Origin: Yoonia maritima
GTDB lineage: Bacteria > Pseudomonadota > Alphaproteobacteria > Rhodobacterales > Rhodobacteraceae
Length of the DNA stretch: 64,000 bases
Direction: 5' to 3'
Assembly: GCF_002933395.1 (NCBI RefSeq)
Contig: NZ_PKFN01000008.1
Location: forward strand, 124,001-188,000
The notes under the pieces are model-generated. The model was given only the letters and a program-made list of their open reading frames with translations, did not search any database and was not told the origin of the DNA. Both the position numbers and the translations under genes were made by a program. Shown in pieces: positions 35,757 through 44,149 of this stretch (the first letter of the stretch is position 1; the number at the start of each line of letters is the position of its first letter).

Positions 35757-36515
35757 ATGCTTAAAACACGGATCATCCCCTGCCTCGATGTCGCCGAAGG
35801 GCGCACAGTGAAAGGCGTGAACTTTGTCGATCTGATTGACGCGGGCGACCCCGTTGAACAGGCCATTGCTTATAACGCCGCTGGCGCAGACGAGCTGGTG
35901 TTTCTGGACATCAAGGCCACCCACGAAAACCGAGGTACGATGTTTGACCTCGCCACGCGTACGGCCGAACAGTGCTTTATGCCTCTGACAATTGGTGGCG
36001 GTGTACGTACGCACCGCGATGTGCGTGATCTGCTACTTGCTGGTGCGGACAAGGTCAGCTTTAACTCTGCCGCTGTAGCCGACCCTAACGTCGTCGCCGA
36101 AGCAGCAATGCGTTTTGGCAGCCAGTGCATTGTCGTGGCAATTGATGCCAAAACGATCGCACCCGGAAAGTGGGAAATCTTTACCCACGGTGGGCGCAAA
36201 CCAACCGGTATCGACGCCGTCGAATTTGCACGCACTGTCGTTGAAAAAGGTGCCGGGGAAATCCTGCTCACCTCAATGGATCGGGACGGCACGAAAGCAG
36301 GATTCAACCTGCCACTGACACGCGCGATATCAGACGCGGTGCATGTCCCGGTCATCGCCTCTGGCGGCGTTGGCACATTGGATCACCTTGTCGAAGGCGT
36401 GACAGAGGGCGGCGCATCAGCAGTTCTTGCCGCTTCGATCTTTCACTTTGGTACTTACACAATCGGCGAAGCCAAAGCACACATGGCCGCTGCAGGCATT
36501 CCGGTACGACTATGA
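35757..36515 (+). CDS. hisF: Imidazole glycerol phosphate synthase cyclase subunit
   Basis: A 252-residue TIM barrel with Asp11 (IIPCLDV) and the later catalytic Asp in [14 protein letters not shown]. It uses ammonia from HisH to make IGP and AICAR. It overlaps hisE by 4 bp. Confidence 0.98.
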   Translation: MLKTRIIPCLDVAEGRTVKGVNFVDLIDAGDPVEQAIAYNAAGADELVFLDIKATHENRGTMFDLATRTAEQCFMPLTIGGGVRTHRDVRDLLLAGADKVSFNSAAVADPNVVAEAAMRFGSQCIVVAIDAKTIAPGKWEIFTHGGRKPTGIDAVEFARTVVEKGAGEILLTSMDRDGTKAGFNLPLTRAISDAVHVPVIASGGVGTLDHLVEGVTEGGASAVLAASIFHFGTYTIGEAKAHMAAAGIPVRL

Positions 36516-36820
36516 CACTTGATGACCTTGCAACATTGATCGCCTCACGCAAGGGGGCTGACCCTGAAACCAGCTGGACAGCAAAGCTGTTCGCAAAAGG
36601 CCCAGAAAAATGCGCCGAGAAATTCGGTGAAGAGGCGATTGAAGCCATTATTGAGGCCGTCAAAGGCGACAAAGAAAAGCTAACGTCAGAAGCCGCAGAT
36701 GTGATCTATCACCTGCTGGTTATGCTTGCCGCGCGTGACGTGAGCTTGAACGATGTGGTAGCAGAGCTCGCGCGTCGCCAAGGCATGTCGGGCATTACAG
36801 AAAAAGCAAACCGCGACTGA
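36512..36820 (+). CDS. hisE: Phosphoribosyl-ATP diphosphatase
   Basis: A 102-residue all-alpha MazG-like hydrolase for step two of histidine synthesis. The metal-binding pattern [17 protein letters not shown] and [12 protein letters not shown] is intact. It is separate from HisI, as usual in alphaproteobacteria. It ends 8 bp before the convergent CoA-binding gene. Confidence 0.95.
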   Translation: MTLDDLATLIASRKGADPETSWTAKLFAKGPEKCAEKFGEEAIEAIIEAVKGDKEKLTSEAADVIYHLLVMLAARDVSLNDVVAELARRQGMSGITEKANRD

Positions 36821-36828
36821 CATGGAAC

Positions 36829-37248
36829 TCACAACCCTAGGCGTGCGATTTCGATTTTAGGACAACGATCTTGGATCACGTCAACGCCGCGCGCTTCGGC
36901 CTTTGCCGCCGCATCGGGACTGTGAACACCCAATTGCATCCAAATCGTTTGCAAATCTGGCCAACGCTCAAGCGCGGCATCGACAATATCCGGCACTGCA
37001 TCGCTTGCACGGAAAATATCCACCATGTCCACGTCTCCCGGGATCGAGACCAGATCCGCATAGACCGTTTCGCCAAATAACGTCTGACCAGCCAGCCCCG
37101 GATTGACACCAATAACCCGATAGCCGTTGCCCACAAGATACTCTCCAACACGGCGACTAGGGCGCGCAGGATTAGCTGAAGCCCCAACCAAAGCAATCGC
37201 CTGCGTGCGCGTCAGAACCGCGCGAAGATGTTCATCAGAATATTCCAT
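36829..37248 (-). CDS. CoA-binding domain protein (YccU type)
   Basis: A 139-residue Rossmann-like protein with the CoA_binding_2 domain: IALVGASANPARPS near the N-terminus, GYRVIGVNPG, and TIWMQLGVHS. The C-terminal DRCPKIEI is typical; the Cys may carry a CoA or persulfide group in homologs. Start at ATG 37248 with AGGATG ahead; a longer frame upstream overlaps a terminator. Function unknown. Confidence 0.88.
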   Translation of the reverse strand: MEYSDEHLRAVLTRTQAIALVGASANPARPSRRVGEYLVGNGYRVIGVNPGLAGQTLFGETVYADLVSIPGDVDMVDIFRASDAVPDIVDAALERWPDLQTIWMQLGVHSPDAAAKAEARGVDVIQDRCPKIEIARLGL

Positions 37249-37272
37249 AGGGCATCCTAGCAGCAATTTATC

Positions 37273-37301
37273 AAAAAAAGCGCCCGGATCGATCCGGGCG
37301 C
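37273..37301 (-). terminator. Terminator with perfect 22-bp palindromic stem
   Basis: GCGCCCGGATC directly abutting its complement, then TTTTTTT on the minus strand. It lies 125 bp downstream of the zinc-ribbon gene and just upstream of the CoA-binding gene, separating the two. Confidence 0.75.
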
Positions 37302-37425
37302 AAAGTTTGGAACGAGGGACAGTGATAAGAGGCACGTTAGTTCCATGAACGCGCCTTCGTCATAAGACTTATGCCTAGTTCGCGCTATCGAAAGGGGTGC
37401 TCAGCAAAATGTGATCACATCGCGA

Positions 37426-37725
37426 TCAATCAAACAGGTCGTCAATTACGTCTTCAATTTCATCCCAAAGCTTTGATACCATCTTGCGGCCAAAGGATGC
37501 GGGCTTGCGTTTACCTTTGCGCTTTGGCGCAACTGCAGATTTGGTGGGGCGGGCGGGCGGCGCCTCAGGCGCGGTCGGATGCGCCACTTCCAAGGGGATA
37601 TTTTTCAGCGCGCGTAAGGGCGCCCCACAGTTAGAACAGCTCAGCTCGTGTCGCTGCTTTCCGCGCAAACGCAATGCTGCGCGGGTTCCACAATAACAAC
37701 AGGTCGCAATCTTATTCGCGGGCAT
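37426..37725 (-). CDS. Small zinc-ribbon protein
   Basis: A 99-residue basic protein. Two CxxC pairs (CCYCG at about 9-13 and CSNCG at about 30-34) form a zinc ribbon; the centre is a Pro/Ala/Lys-rich linker, and the acidic C-terminal helix (LWDEIEDVIDDLFD) ends the chain. This layout recurs in roseobacters, but no function is known to me. It starts 9 bp after rlmB, so the two may be cotranscribed and an RNA-related role is possible (inference). Confidence 0.75.
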   Translation of the reverse strand: MPANKIATCCYCGTRAALRLRGKQRHELSCSNCGAPLRALKNIPLEVAHPTAPEAPPARPTKSAVAPKRKGKRKPASFGRKMVSKLWDEIEDVIDDLFD

Positions 37726-37734
37726 AAGCGTTAC

Positions 37735-38511
37735 TTAGGCCTTGGCCGCATAAAGTGCCACAGCGGCAGCATTAGAAACGTTCAACGACCCAAACTCAGC
37801 CGCCGCATCAATCTTAACCAACTGATCACAGGTTTCGCGCGTCTTTTCACGCAAGCCAGGCCCTTCAGCACCCATGACCAGCGCCACAGCACGGTCACGC
37901 TTGCCCTCAACGGCAGTTTCAATTGTGTCTTCTGCTTCACCGTCCAGCCCCAACACAAGGTAACCCATACCTTGCAAAGCAACGATCGCATCAGCCAGAT
38001 TACGAACGCGTAAATATGGTTGGCGTTCAAGCGCCCCGCTCGCGGTTTTTGCAAGTGCACCAGTCTCAGGCGCGGCATGACGTTGCATCGCGACAACCGC
38101 ACGTGCGCCAAATACCTCGGCTGATCGCAAAATCGCACCGACATTATGTGGATCAGTCACCCGGTCCAACAAAACAATGCGCGGCGGCTGTGGTCCGTCA
38201 CCCAATGCGATGTCCTCAAGCGACCCCCAATCCAGTGACTTCACTTCCAGCGCGGCACCTTGGTGTACCGACTGCGGATCCAGCGGCGCTGCAAATTTGC
38301 GTGGATCAGAAATTTCAGGCTCCATCCCGCTTTTACCGACAGATTCGCCCAAACGTTCTAAAGCATTGCGCGTCACAACGAGACGCAGCTTTTCTCGTTT
38401 CGGGTTCTCGAGCGCATCGCGCACCGCATGCAGGCCAAAAAGCCAAACGGTTTCATTTGCGGCAGCGCGCTTACCCTGCTCTTTCGCAATAACCCACTTT
38501 GGCTTTTTCAT
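37735..38511 (-). CDS. rlmB: 23S rRNA 2'-O-methyltransferase, TrmH/SpoU family (RlmB-like)
   Basis: A 258-residue SPOUT methyltransferase. The N-terminal substrate-binding domain contains VWLFGLHAVRDAL; the catalytic knot has LDRVTDPHNVGAILRSAEVFGA, VMGAEGPGL and SLNVSNAAAVALY. It is expected to methylate the ribose of G2251 or a related site. Start at ATG 38511; another ATG at 38523 adds four residues. A much longer open frame runs back through the tRNA-Tyr gene and is not coding. Confidence 0.9.
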   Translation of the reverse strand: MKKPKWVIAKEQGKRAAANETVWLFGLHAVRDALENPKREKLRLVVTRNALERLGESVGKSGMEPEISDPRKFAAPLDPQSVHQGAALEVKSLDWGSLEDIALGDGPQPPRIVLLDRVTDPHNVGAILRSAEVFGARAVVAMQRHAAPETGALAKTASGALERQPYLRVRNLADAIVALQGMGYLVLGLDGEAEDTIETAVEGKRDRAVALVMGAEGPGLREKTRETCDQLVKIDAAAEFGSLNVSNAAAVALYAAKA

Positions 38512-38642
38512 TTTATTTTCCATTCCTGACACTATTTCAAAGGGGCGATACCCGACAAAATGAACTCTGTGAAGGCTTGTTGCAAAAACAGACACTTTTG
38601 CGGTTGACGGGACATGGGGCCACAGGTAATCAGCCCCCCAGT

Positions 38643-38726
38643 GGGCGACAGGCCGCAAGGTGTGGCAGGGGACTGTAACTCCCTCGAGGCGACTCACGCC
38701 TGGTTCGATTCCAGGGTCGCCCACCA
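38643..38726 (+). tRNA. tRNA-Tyr (GTA)
   Basis: An 84-nt class II tRNA: acceptor GGGCGAC/GTCGCCC, anticodon arm with loop CTGTAAC (anticodon GTA), a short extra arm GAG-GCGA-CTC, T loop TTCGATT, discriminator A and encoded CCA. It is divergent from rlmB. Confidence 0.95.
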
Positions 38727-38837
38727 TTTACTGAAATATCAGTATCTTAGATGCGTGAACTCCCGGTACTGAACCGGTGAGCCACGCGCCTAATGGACCG
38801 CTATCTGGTCATCGTCAGACACTCAGGATCGTGAAAA

Positions 38838-39830
38838 TCACTCTAGCAAAACACCGCTTTGTGCTAGCATGTCTTTGCTGGATATCTGGCGTAGTAAATT
38901 GATTGCGCTAGGTGATGTTACAGCGACCATGTGGTCGCCATGCCCGCCGTCACTAACGCCAGTCAAATCGATCATAATCACATTGAGCCCCTCAACATCA
39001 TCGGCCGCATCCAATTGCCCCACCTTGGACCGCCCACCGATCAGAAACGATGAAAGGCGCAGCGCCCTGTCGGTGCCGCTGGTCAGAATCACATAAGGGT
39101 TATTTCGATCACCGATTACCTCGACTTGCCGTCGAAATATATCTGGATCGATATCCGGCGATAAGAGAATCACAGTCTCAACATCAGCAAGCACATCATC
39201 ATCCCCTGCGATCGCAAGCTGGCGCATCGCCTCCATGGTAAGCTGCGCCCCCATCGAATGCGCAAGAAGCGTGATCCGCTTGTCAGAACCGCGCGATACA
39301 GCGGTCAGTAATTGTGTAAGATCATCGCGCGCGAATAAAACGCTGTCGCGATCATAAACATACGCACCGGGTGACGCGGCGGACGCCCAGGAAAACACCG
39401 ACTTAACGCCCGCAATGTCAAAGTCGTAACCAATCTGCGCGAGTCGAAAAACAGCCTCTGTCGTGGTCGAGTTATATCCGTGGATGAACAGCAAAATCTC
39501 ATCACCGGGCGCCGCGGCGAGCGCCTCAATATACTCTGCCTGGCTTTTTGGTTGATAGCTGGCCATCGTGAAACCGCCACCTATATCACGCGCGGCTTCA
39601 ATCCGGCCCGGGACGTGTGTCGGCGGAATGGTCACGTCGATGCGGGAGAATTGCGGCTGCGTAATGCGATCGTTGTACGAAAACGCACCAACGACTGACG
39701 GCGTTTGTTGGGTGGAAACGTAAACCGTTTCAACCGTTGCCCCCGGCACTCCGGGGGCGACGGTAATATCGTAAGGACGGGTGCACGCCACCATCGCCAA
39801 ACCCAAGATGGCGAAATATACGCGCGACAC
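38838..39830 (-). CDS. Alpha/beta hydrolase (DUF900 type) lipoprotein
   Basis: About 330 residues if started at GTG 39830, four bases after the DUF4389 stop. The N-terminus is then a signal with a possible lipobox (LAMVAC). The hydrolase core has EILLFIHGYNST (oxyanion region) and the nucleophile elbow LLAHSMGA, with a C-terminal GGHGDHM histidine. DUF900 proteins are serine hydrolases of unknown substrate, usually envelope bound. The start is uncertain because the frame stays open far upstream into the preceding gene. Confidence 0.8.
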   Translation of the reverse strand: MSRVYFAILGLAMVACTRPYDITVAPGVPGATVETVYVSTQQTPSVVGAFSYNDRITQPQFSRIDVTIPPTHVPGRIEAARDIGGGFTMASYQPKSQAEYIEALAAAPGDEILLFIHGYNSTTTEAVFRLAQIGYDFDIAGVKSVFSWASAASPGAYVYDRDSVLFARDDLTQLLTAVSRGSDKRITLLAHSMGAQLTMEAMRQLAIAGDDDVLADVETVILLSPDIDPDIFRRQVEVIGDRNNPYVILTSGTDRALRLSSFLIGGRSKVGQLDAADDVEGLNVIMIDLTGVSDGGHGDHMVAVTSPSAINLLRQISSKDMLAQSGVLLE

Positions 39831-39834
39831 GACC

Positions 39835-40113
39835 TTAATCCAATTCAGTCCAAGGCCACGGTTTGACCTCACTAGCCGCGACCTGATAGCGGGCGGCTTT
39901 GGCCATCCAAACGCCCATCGTTGTCCCGATTTCGGCCAACTGATCATTTGGTTCACGCTTTTTAAACAGCATGATCACGAATTGCGCGACGGTCAGCAAA
40001 CCCAGCAGTGAACTTGCCATGCTCATGAGAACCGCAATGATGATCATATGCACCAAACGCATCCAAATGCTTTCAAAATCTGTTTCAGATTCGGCGCTTT
40101 CTTCTTCGGGCAT
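39835..40113 (-). CDS. DUF4389 family membrane protein
   Basis: A 92-residue protein with one long or two adjacent hydrophobic segments (about 20-50), followed by the DUF4389 ending (QLAEIGTTMGVWMAKAARYQVAASEVKPWPW). Function unknown; in other bacteria it is tied to lipase-like genes, and here it is followed directly by a hydrolase gene. It starts 9 bp after the oxidoreductase stop codon. Confidence 0.82.
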   Translation of the reverse strand: MPEEESAESETDFESIWMRLVHMIIIAVLMSMASSLLGLLTVAQFVIMLFKKREPNDQLAEIGTTMGVWMAKAARYQVAASEVKPWPWTELD

Positions 40114-40122
40114 GCCCTTCTC

Positions 40123-41091
40123 CTATTTGTCGCCAGCGGCGAATACCATATCCATCATCTTTTGCGTTCCGCGCGAAAACTCAAGAGGGCATGGATAATC
40201 AGCGCCATCCCGAACAGAATTACAAAAGTTTTCGACCTGTAACACATAATGGTTTACCCCCGGCCAGCGTTCGGTTGTGACAGTCGTACCATCGACAGCA
40301 AGCGTCAGCTCTGCTTGATCAAAGACATTTGCATTAAATGGGCAACTTAACTCTAGAACGCCTTTTTCACCGTGGAATGTAACCTGCTGGCGATTGAACA
40401 TCCGTATCGATACCATTGCGGAATACGTGAACGTCGGAAAATCTGCGGCGACCTGCGCAAAGGTATCCACACCGTTTTCAAGGCGTAGCTTCGCATAAGG
40501 TATCTGATCGGGTTCTTGCCCTGTGACAAACCGCGTTGAACCAAATGTATAAACCCCAATATCGCGCAGCCCGCCCCCACCTTTATCAGCTTGGTTTCGG
40601 ATATTATCCATATCGTCGTTAAAGAATGTAAACGCTGCGTCCACATGTTTCAGATCGCCAATCGCCCCGCCTTGCACAAGCTGTTGCGCCCGCTGAAACT
40701 GCGGGTGGTGTACAATCATAAACGCTTCGGCGGCCAGCTTGCCTGCTTTGTCGCGTGCGGCAATCATCGCGTCAAAGTCCGCATCCGACAGCGCAATCGG
40801 CTTTTCACAAAGTACATGCTTGCCAGCCTCTAGGGCCTTAATTGTCCATTCAACGTGCAGGTGATTTGGCAGCGGGATATAGACTGCGTCAATTTCCGGG
40901 TCAGCCAATAACGCGTCATAGCTATCGTGGACACGTAAATCGGGCGCGAATGCTTTAAACGGCTCCGCTTTCGCAGGGTTAGACGTTGCAAGCGCAGTAA
41001 AAGCGGCACCCTTTGCGGCATGGATAGCCGGGGCCATGTGGTTTAATGCAAAATTCGCAGCGCCCAAAACGCCCCAACGGATTGGTGTCAT
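40123..41091 (-). CDS. Gfo/Idh/MocA family NAD(P)-dependent oxidoreductase
   Basis: A 322-residue two-domain dehydrogenase. The Rossmann fold starts at GVLGAANFA, and the GKHVLCEKPIAL motif bears the catalytic Lys; GGGGLRDIGVYTF is the substrate-side motif of the C-terminal domain. It oxidises or reduces a sugar, inositol or related compound. No sugar transporter or regulator is next to it, so the substrate cannot be guessed. Confidence 0.92.
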   Translation of the reverse strand: MTPIRWGVLGAANFALNHMAPAIHAAKGAAFTALATSNPAKAEPFKAFAPDLRVHDSYDALLADPEIDAVYIPLPNHLHVEWTIKALEAGKHVLCEKPIALSDADFDAMIAARDKAGKLAAEAFMIVHHPQFQRAQQLVQGGAIGDLKHVDAAFTFFNDDMDNIRNQADKGGGGLRDIGVYTFGSTRFVTGQEPDQIPYAKLRLENGVDTFAQVAADFPTFTYSAMVSIRMFNRQQVTFHGEKGVLELSCPFNANVFDQAELTLAVDGTTVTTERWPGVNHYVLQVENFCNSVRDGADYPCPLEFSRGTQKMMDMVFAAGDK

Positions 41092-41163
41092 AAATCTCTC
41101 CTCTTTGGGGCGATGTTAGCGCCAAGCCTCACTAAAGGGAAAGCGTCAGCTTTACGTTTCCAC

Positions 41164-41198
41164 AAAAAATATCCCCGCCAAAGATACTCTGACGGGGA
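41164..41198 (-). terminator. Terminator of rpoH
   Basis: TCCCCG / CGGGGA stem with a 15-base loop followed by TATTTTTT on the minus strand, 29 bp past the rpoH stop. Confidence 0.75.
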
Positions 41199-41226
41199 CG
41201 TAATATTTTTCAGGCAGTATCAAGGG

Positions 41227-42123
41227 TTACGCTGTTTCCAGCATACCCTTTTCTTTGGCAAGCTCCTGCATTTTCGTTTGCAGTTTCTCAAAGGCACGCA
41301 CTTCAATCTGGCGAATGCGTTCACGGCTGACGTCATATTGACCGCTTAAATCTTCAAGCGTGATTGTTTCATCAGACAAACGGCGCTGCACCAAAATGTC
41401 CTTTTCACGGTCGTTCAACACTTCCATCGCTTCAGCAAGCAGCTCGCGACGCACATCTAGTTCATCATGTGCTTCGTAGTCCCCTGCCGTATTCGCGCTT
41501 TCGTCCTCAAGCCAATCCTGCCACTGCATGGTACCTTCACCATCAGAGCCAACCTGAGCGTTCAGTGACGCATCGCCACCAGACATCCGGCGGTTCATTG
41601 AGATCACTTCGTCCTCGGTCACGCCAAGATCTGTCGCAATCCGTTTCACGTTTTCAGGACGCAAATCGCCGTCTTCCAGTGCACCTATACGAGATTTTGC
41701 CTTGCGCAGGTTGAAGAACAGCTTTTTCTGCGCTGATGTCGTACCAAGTTTGACCAGCGACCAAGACCGCAGGATATATTCTTGTATAGAGGCGCGGATC
41801 CACCACATCGCGTAGGTCGCCAAACGGAAGCCCTTTTCAGGGTCGAAACGCTTCACGGCTTGCATGAGACCGACGTTGGCTTCGGAAATCACCTCCGCCT
41901 GCGGTAACCCGTATCCACGGTATCCCATGGCAATTTTAGCCGCCAATCGCAGGTGTGATGTGACCATCTTATGCGCAGCTTTGGTGTCTTCGTGATCCAC
42001 CCAGCGCTTTGCCAGCATGTATTCTTCCTCTGGCTCCAACATCGGGAACTTGCGGATTTCTTGCATGTAGCGGTTCAGACCACCCTCTGGGGTTGGTGCT
42101 GGTAAATTCTTATAGTTGCTCAC
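41227..42123 (-). CDS. rpoH: RNA polymerase heat-shock sigma factor RpoH
   Basis: A 298-residue sigma-70 family factor. Region 2 is LRLAAKIAMGYRGYGLPQAEVISEANVGLMQAVKRFDPEKGFRLATYAMWWIR; the RpoH box QKKLFFNLRKAK that sets RpoH apart is intact; region 4 ends with [10 protein letters not shown]. Alphaproteobacteria often carry two copies (RpoHI and RpoHII); this one looks like the canonical heat-shock RpoHI. It may drive the ccaF1-ccsR locus at 16 kb, which is RpoH-controlled in Rhodobacter (inference). Confidence 0.95.
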   Translation of the reverse strand: MSNYKNLPAPTPEGGLNRYMQEIRKFPMLEPEEEYMLAKRWVDHEDTKAAHKMVTSHLRLAAKIAMGYRGYGLPQAEVISEANVGLMQAVKRFDPEKGFRLATYAMWWIRASIQEYILRSWSLVKLGTTSAQKKLFFNLRKAKSRIGALEDGDLRPENVKRIATDLGVTEDEVISMNRRMSGGDASLNAQVGSDGEGTMQWQDWLEDESANTAGDYEAHDELDVRRELLAEAMEVLNDREKDILVQRRLSDETITLEDLSGQYDVSRERIRQIEVRAFEKLQTKMQELAKEKGMLETA

Positions 42124-42282
42124 TGTCGTGCCCTCCTATGTTTAAAGGCTTAACATGGATATGGTAACGTTGACGTAGCGTTTCAAGTCTACGTACCAAT
42201 TTTCTGTGAATTCAATATGAACCGATCAGTTTAGCATTACGAGAGCGTTTTCCGTGCACTCACGCACATGGGACTGAATATT

Positions 42283-43311
42283 TCAGCCCTGATAACCAAG
42301 CGCGGCCAGCAAAGCCTGCATATCTTTGGGCAAACCAGCCTCGAACTGCATGAACTCGCCAGTTACCGGATGTTCAAAACCAAGAGTCGCGGCATGCAAT
42401 GCCTGACGCCCAAAGCCCGCAACCGCAGACACGCCAGCATCCCCCACAGCCTTTGGCGACAGTTTACGCCGTCCACCGTAAACAGGATCACCGACAAGCG
42501 AATGACCACAATGTGCCAAATGAACCCTAATCTGATGGGTGCGACCAGTTTCCAGCCAGCATTCGATCAATGCAGCGCATGCTGGTAGACCCAACGGCGC
42601 AACGATACGCGAACGCGTAACCGCATGACGACCGGAGGTAAACGAAACAGCCTGGCGCTGACGGTCAGTCTTGTGACGGCCCAAAAACGTCTGCACCTTT
42701 AAGATGTTGCCTGGCTCAAACGAAGTTCCCTTGATTCCGCGCAAGCGCGGATCATTCGCGTCAGGCACACCATAGCAGACAGCCAAATAGCGGCGTTCAA
42801 CTGTGTGCGCCGCGAATTGCGCGGCAAGGTGATGATGCGCACGATCCGTTTTTGCAGCAACAAGAAGACCCGTCGTTTCTTTATCAATACGGTGTACAAC
42901 ACCCGGGCGCTTCATCCCGCCGACCCCAGACAAGCTGTCACCGCAATGATGGATCAGCGCGTTTACCAATGTGCCGCTCGGCGTTCCTGGCGCGGGATGA
43001 ACAACCATACCGGACGGTTTATTCACCACGATCAAATCATCATCTTCAAAGACAACTTCAAGCGGGATGTCCTCGCCAACGATATGGCTTTCGTGGGCAA
43101 CCTCTACGCTGACAGCAACCTGTGCGCCCTCGGCAACACGGTGACGCGGATCAGTGATAACCAGACCATCAACGGTGACCGCACCTTCTGCGATCAGCTT
43201 TGCTAACCGTGACCGGCTGAGTGATGCATCAACGGGCACATCGCGCCCCAGTGCTTTATCCAAACGCGGAGGTGGGGATGCTTGAATAACAAATGAAATC
43301 ACATCAGACAT
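42283..43311 (-). CDS. rluD: RluA family 23S rRNA pseudouridine synthase (RluD-like)
   Basis: A 342-residue enzyme with an N-terminal S4 RNA-binding domain (about 15-70) and the catalytic domain with HRIDKETTG at 140-148 (Asp143). The C-terminal part has GRTHQIRVH and GHSLVGDPVYG. Probably forms the helix-69 pseudouridines. The start at ATG 43311 gives the family N-terminus. Confidence 0.92.
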   Translation of the reverse strand: MSDVISFVIQASPPPRLDKALGRDVPVDASLSRSRLAKLIAEGAVTVDGLVITDPRHRVAEGAQVAVSVEVAHESHIVGEDIPLEVVFEDDDLIVVNKPSGMVVHPAPGTPSGTLVNALIHHCGDSLSGVGGMKRPGVVHRIDKETTGLLVAAKTDRAHHHLAAQFAAHTVERRYLAVCYGVPDANDPRLRGIKGTSFEPGNILKVQTFLGRHKTDRQRQAVSFTSGRHAVTRSRIVAPLGLPACAALIECWLETGRTHQIRVHLAHCGHSLVGDPVYGGRRKLSPKAVGDAGVSAVAGFGRQALHAATLGFEHPVTGEFMQFEAGLPKDMQALLAALGYQG

Positions 43312-43418
43312 GGCAGCTCGGCTCTCGCGTTCAAAAAATACGACCACCAACTCGGCTGGCAGATCAAGTTTTGGGGTTTGCGGGATTGGCAGGTAAATAG
43401 CAAGTGCGCTACGCCGCG

Positions 43419-43440
43419 CTCAAATTTAGCTAAATTTGAG
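43419..43440. repeat. Perfect 22-bp AT-rich palindrome after tRNA-His
   Basis: CTCAAATTTAG followed by its exact complement, starting 2 bp past the CCA end of tRNA-His. There is no T-run, so it is not a standard terminator; it could be a processing or stop signal for the tRNA or an operator. Confidence 0.55.
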
Positions 43441-43442
43441 AA

Positions 43443-43519
43443 TGGTACCGCCTCCCCGGCTTGAACGGGGGACCCCTGGTTCCACAAACCAGTGCTCTAA
43501 CCAACTGAGCTAAGGCGGC
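43443..43519 (-). tRNA. tRNA-His (GTG)
   Basis: A 77-nt tRNA with anticodon loop TTGTGGA, T loop TTCAAGC and encoded CCA. The acceptor is GCCGCCT/AGGCGGT with a G1-U72 pair and A73; the base before position 1 is T. So the usual G-1:C73 identity pair of tRNA-His is absent, as known for several alphaproteobacteria. Confidence 0.95.
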
Positions 43520-43723
43520 ATTGCGGGTCATTTAGCGGCCTAGAAGATTGAATGCAATACCCTCAAATAGGAATTCCATTCTGTTTTCCAAACTAACCCT
43601 ATCCCCCAAAGATATCCGAATGAGAAAACCACCGCCCAATTGGCCAGTCCGCTACCCATTTAAGCGGATTGCTAGCTGCGCTTCAGCACCTGTAGGAAAC
43701 GCGCTCAAAATTAGGGGATAGAG

Positions 43724-43927
43724 ATGACAATCAGCGACAGACACGACATTGAAGTAAGCATGCAAATTGGACCGACAGAGCACGGAAAAGTACGTATTTT
43801 CGTTGAAGCGGACGGTATCGAAATCCCCATGGATTTCACCCCAGAAGAAGCAACAGAAATCGCAGACGAAATTCGCGAAGCAACAATTACCTTGACCCTA
43901 TTGCCAATGACACCCCTGCCCATGTAG
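43724..43927 (+). CDS. Small acidic protein, DUF6324-like, copy 1
   Basis: A 67-residue acidic protein: MQIGPTEHGKVRIFVEADGIEIPMDF, then a Glu-rich helix PEEATEIADEIREA, then a hydrophobic tail. It is a close paralog of the next gene, 27 bp downstream. The family is small and known from Rhodobacterales; function unknown. The first copy has a divergent C-terminus (TLTLLPMTPLPM in place of the basic tail), which could mark functional drift. Confidence 0.75.
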   Translation: MTISDRHDIEVSMQIGPTEHGKVRIFVEADGIEIPMDFTPEEATEIADEIREATITLTLLPMTPLPM

Positions 43928-43954
43928 AAAAAACCAATAAAACAGGGGGCCGAA

Positions 43955-44149
43955 ATGGGCATCAACAACGAACGCGATATCGAAGCCAACATGCAGATCG
44001 GTCCGACTGACCACGGTATGGTACGTATTTTTATTGAAGCCGGCGGCGTTGAAATCCCGATGGATTTTGACCCCGAGGAAGCAGACGAAATCGCAGAAGA
44101 AATTCGCGCTGCAACAATAGCCGCACGCGCCGTCAAAAAGGGCGGGTAA
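43955..44149 (+). CDS. Small acidic protein, DUF6324-like, copy 2
   Basis: A 64-residue paralog of the preceding gene, sharing IGPT-HG-VRIF-EA-G-EIPMDF-PEEA-EIA-EIR-AT. It ends in a basic KKGG tail typical of the family, so this is probably the original copy. A GGGGG ribosome site precedes ATG 43955. Its 3' end overlaps the convergent mmcB by 17 bp, an arrangement common in roseobacters. Confidence 0.78.
   Translation: MGINNERDIEANMQIGPTDHGMVRIFIEAGGVEIPMDFDPEEADEIAEEIRAATIAARAVKKGG

Noticed and set aside
38524..38727. N-terminal extension of RlmB by over 70 residues
   Set aside because: The extension runs antisense through the tRNA-Tyr gene and has no similarity to the family; the ATG at 38511 fits the known N-terminus.
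38727..38837. Partial second tRNA after tRNA-Tyr
   Set aside because: A small hairpin with a TTCAGTA loop resembles a T arm, but no acceptor or anticodon arm can be built around it.
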